This document shows, in pieces, positions 63,206 to 64,000 of a DNA stretch of 64,000 nucleotides. A program made the translations under genes and the position numbers. The stretch covers positions 62,001-126,000 of the forward strand of contig NZ_KB849806.1 in assembly GCF_000369065.1 (NCBI RefSeq). Direction: 5' to 3'. The notes under the pieces were generated by a model that ran no database searches, had not been told where the DNA came from, and saw only the letters and a list, made by a program, of their open reading frames with translations. The stretch is from Acinetobacter haemolyticus CIP 64.3 = MTCC 9819 (GTDB taxonomy: Bacteria; Pseudomonadota; Gammaproteobacteria; Pseudomonadales; Moraxellaceae). Numbering within the stretch: the stretch's first letter is position 1; each line of letters opens with the position of its first letter.

Positions 63206-64000
63206 TTAAAACATTTTTTGGTAGATTTCAGGTTGTAGCATTTGTTTCGTTTGTTCAGTCGTAAAGTAAATATCCAGTTGTGGTGCATCTTTACTAATCT
63301 CATTGGCACGATAATGAATACCAATCCCTTCACCATCAAAAAACCAATCTGCTTGCCCCCAATATAAAGTTTTCGGAAGCTGTTTATTGACCTCAGCAGA
63401 CTGTTGTTCACGCCATGTTTGATAATGTGCCTGAATTAGACTATGCATCGCCGTTTGTTGATTCTTTTGAATCACATCCAATACCGTTAAAGATTTTAGC
63501 AGCTTCCGATCAGCAACAAAAAAATAGTAACGATCCTTGACCGAAACATCTTCTTGTTTACTATCTACCCCAATCTGCAACAATACATATTGGTTGCGTT
63601 GTGAGGCAATACGAGTGCTCATCTGTAACTCATAGGCTTTATTTTGTGAATATTTATCCTGCCACTCATCAGACTTTTTCACATATGCATTGATCGCTTG
63701 TTGCAAGCTCATATTTTGCTTTAATTCGATTTGATGCTGAATCACATTTGACTGTTGCTGCTCAATCCATGAATTAAGCCAATGATCTTGAGTATTGACC
63801 GTTTGAATCGCAATATCGATACAGTTTTTCTTCTCACAAAAAGGTAAAGCATACTTCGCTTTTGCTTCTTGGATATTTAAATAAGGCAATACCTCGGCTT
63901 TTTCTATTTTAGATGTCTGCTGTATTGTGGAATCTGCCTCGCTTTTATCAGGACGATCACATGCGGTTAAAGCCATTATTCCCATCATTAAACTGATCGT
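63206..64000 (-). CDS. RsiV-like lipoprotein, 5' end outside the window
   Basis: The frame stays open to the window edge. The N-terminal part visible is ISLMMGIMALTACDRPDKSE, a lipoprotein signal with lipobox LTAC, so the start codon is probably just beyond 64000. The body has CEKKNCIDIAIQTVNTQDHW, similar in layout to the CxxxxC stretch of the neighbouring lipoprotein (ECKGNACPE), and a late FDGEGIGIHYRANEI. It is likely a paralogue in the same operon, 106 bp upstream. Confidence 0.75.
   Translation of the reverse strand, partial: TISLMMGIMALTACDRPDKSEADSTIQQTSKIEKAEVLPYLNIQEAKAKYALPFCEKKNCIDIAIQTVNTQDHWLNSWIEQQQSNVIQHQIELKQNMSLQQAINAYVKKSDEWQDKYSQNKAYELQMSTRIASQRNQYVLLQIGVDSKQEDVSVKDRYYFFVADRKLLKSLTVLDVIQKNQQTAMHSLIQAHYQTWREQQSAEVNKQLPKTLYWGQADWFFDGEGIGIHYRANEISKDAPQLDIYFTTEQTKQMLQPEIYQKMF

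Noticed and set aside
1..64000. CRISPR array, tRNA or rRNA genes
   Set aside because: No regularly spaced repeats, no tRNA cloverleaf and no rRNA sequence were noticed on either strand by reading; a dedicated scan was not possible.

Overview
The window reads as a chromosome segment of an Acinetobacter-like gammaproteobacterium (Moraxellaceae). It is AT-rich, and its core genes (acnA, tatD, tcdA, dusA, a SoxR-type regulator, yjaB) resemble those of that group. This assignment is inferred from protein resemblance and composition; no database search was possible.

Left chromosomal part (1-14560). A MerR/SoxR-type regulator faces a ridA-like gene and an MFS exporter across an almost textbook SoxR box (1061-1078) in a 19-bp-spacer promoter. 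A minus-strand ectABCD operon for ectoine and 5-hydroxyectoine follows, with a MarR regulator upstream. Next is an arsenic operon with two unrelated arsenate reductases, ArsR, the Acr3 efflux permease and ArsH. An XRE-cupin regulator then faces a yjaB-like acetyltransferase gene that is cut in two by a complete IS66-family element with a perfect 8-bp target duplication.

Genomic island (about 14612-54600, 40 kb). A displaced 5' fragment of dusA (14561-14647) and the intact dusA (54533-55555) share the core sequence gccccgatgatgga. A tyrosine integrase lies next to the intact dusA. This is the layout of a dusA-associated integrase island. Copies of GGTTGCAAT near both ends look like integrase arm sites. 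From left to right the cargo is: (a) a compact, visibly more GC-rich type I restriction operon, hsdM / 38-codon ORF / dinD / hsdS / hsdR / ygjP-like protease, preceded by small genes and a lone half-size HsdS; (b) a partly degraded copy of a secreted-protein module; (c) a second integrase; (d) a Gabija-type anti-phage pair (OLD-family nuclease plus UvrD-like helicase); (e) chrBA for chromate; (f) a nickel/cobalt/zinc/cadmium block (NreB-like MFS, membrane anchor protein, HupE/UreJ, His-rich protein, CzcABC-type RND pump, CzcI-like protein); (g) the full copy of the secreted-protein module, with a CAP-domain lipoprotein; (h) a mobile core with a C4-type antisense RNA, an Icd/Ash-like leader ORF that is its likely target, an Xre/MbcA-like protein, a replication-type HTH protein, a MobA/MobL relaxase with a nearby inverted-repeat cluster (possible oriT), a PrtN-like regulator and the integrase.

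Right chromosomal part (54533-64000). Intact dusA is followed by a CHAP-type amidase, tcdA, an MFS transporter, acnA, tatD and two DUF3298/RsiV-like lipoproteins. The last of these runs off the window.

The least expected signals are small. Both copies of the secreted-protein module keep a 9-residue leader ORF (MNYYAEDPF). Its stop codon lies in the 5' arm of a hairpin whose 3' arm contains the AGGAGG ribosome binding site of the next gene, which is the layout of a translational attenuator. The C4-like RNA has two collinear stretches (9 and 10 nt) of perfect complementarity to the Icd-like leader about 1.3 kb downstream.
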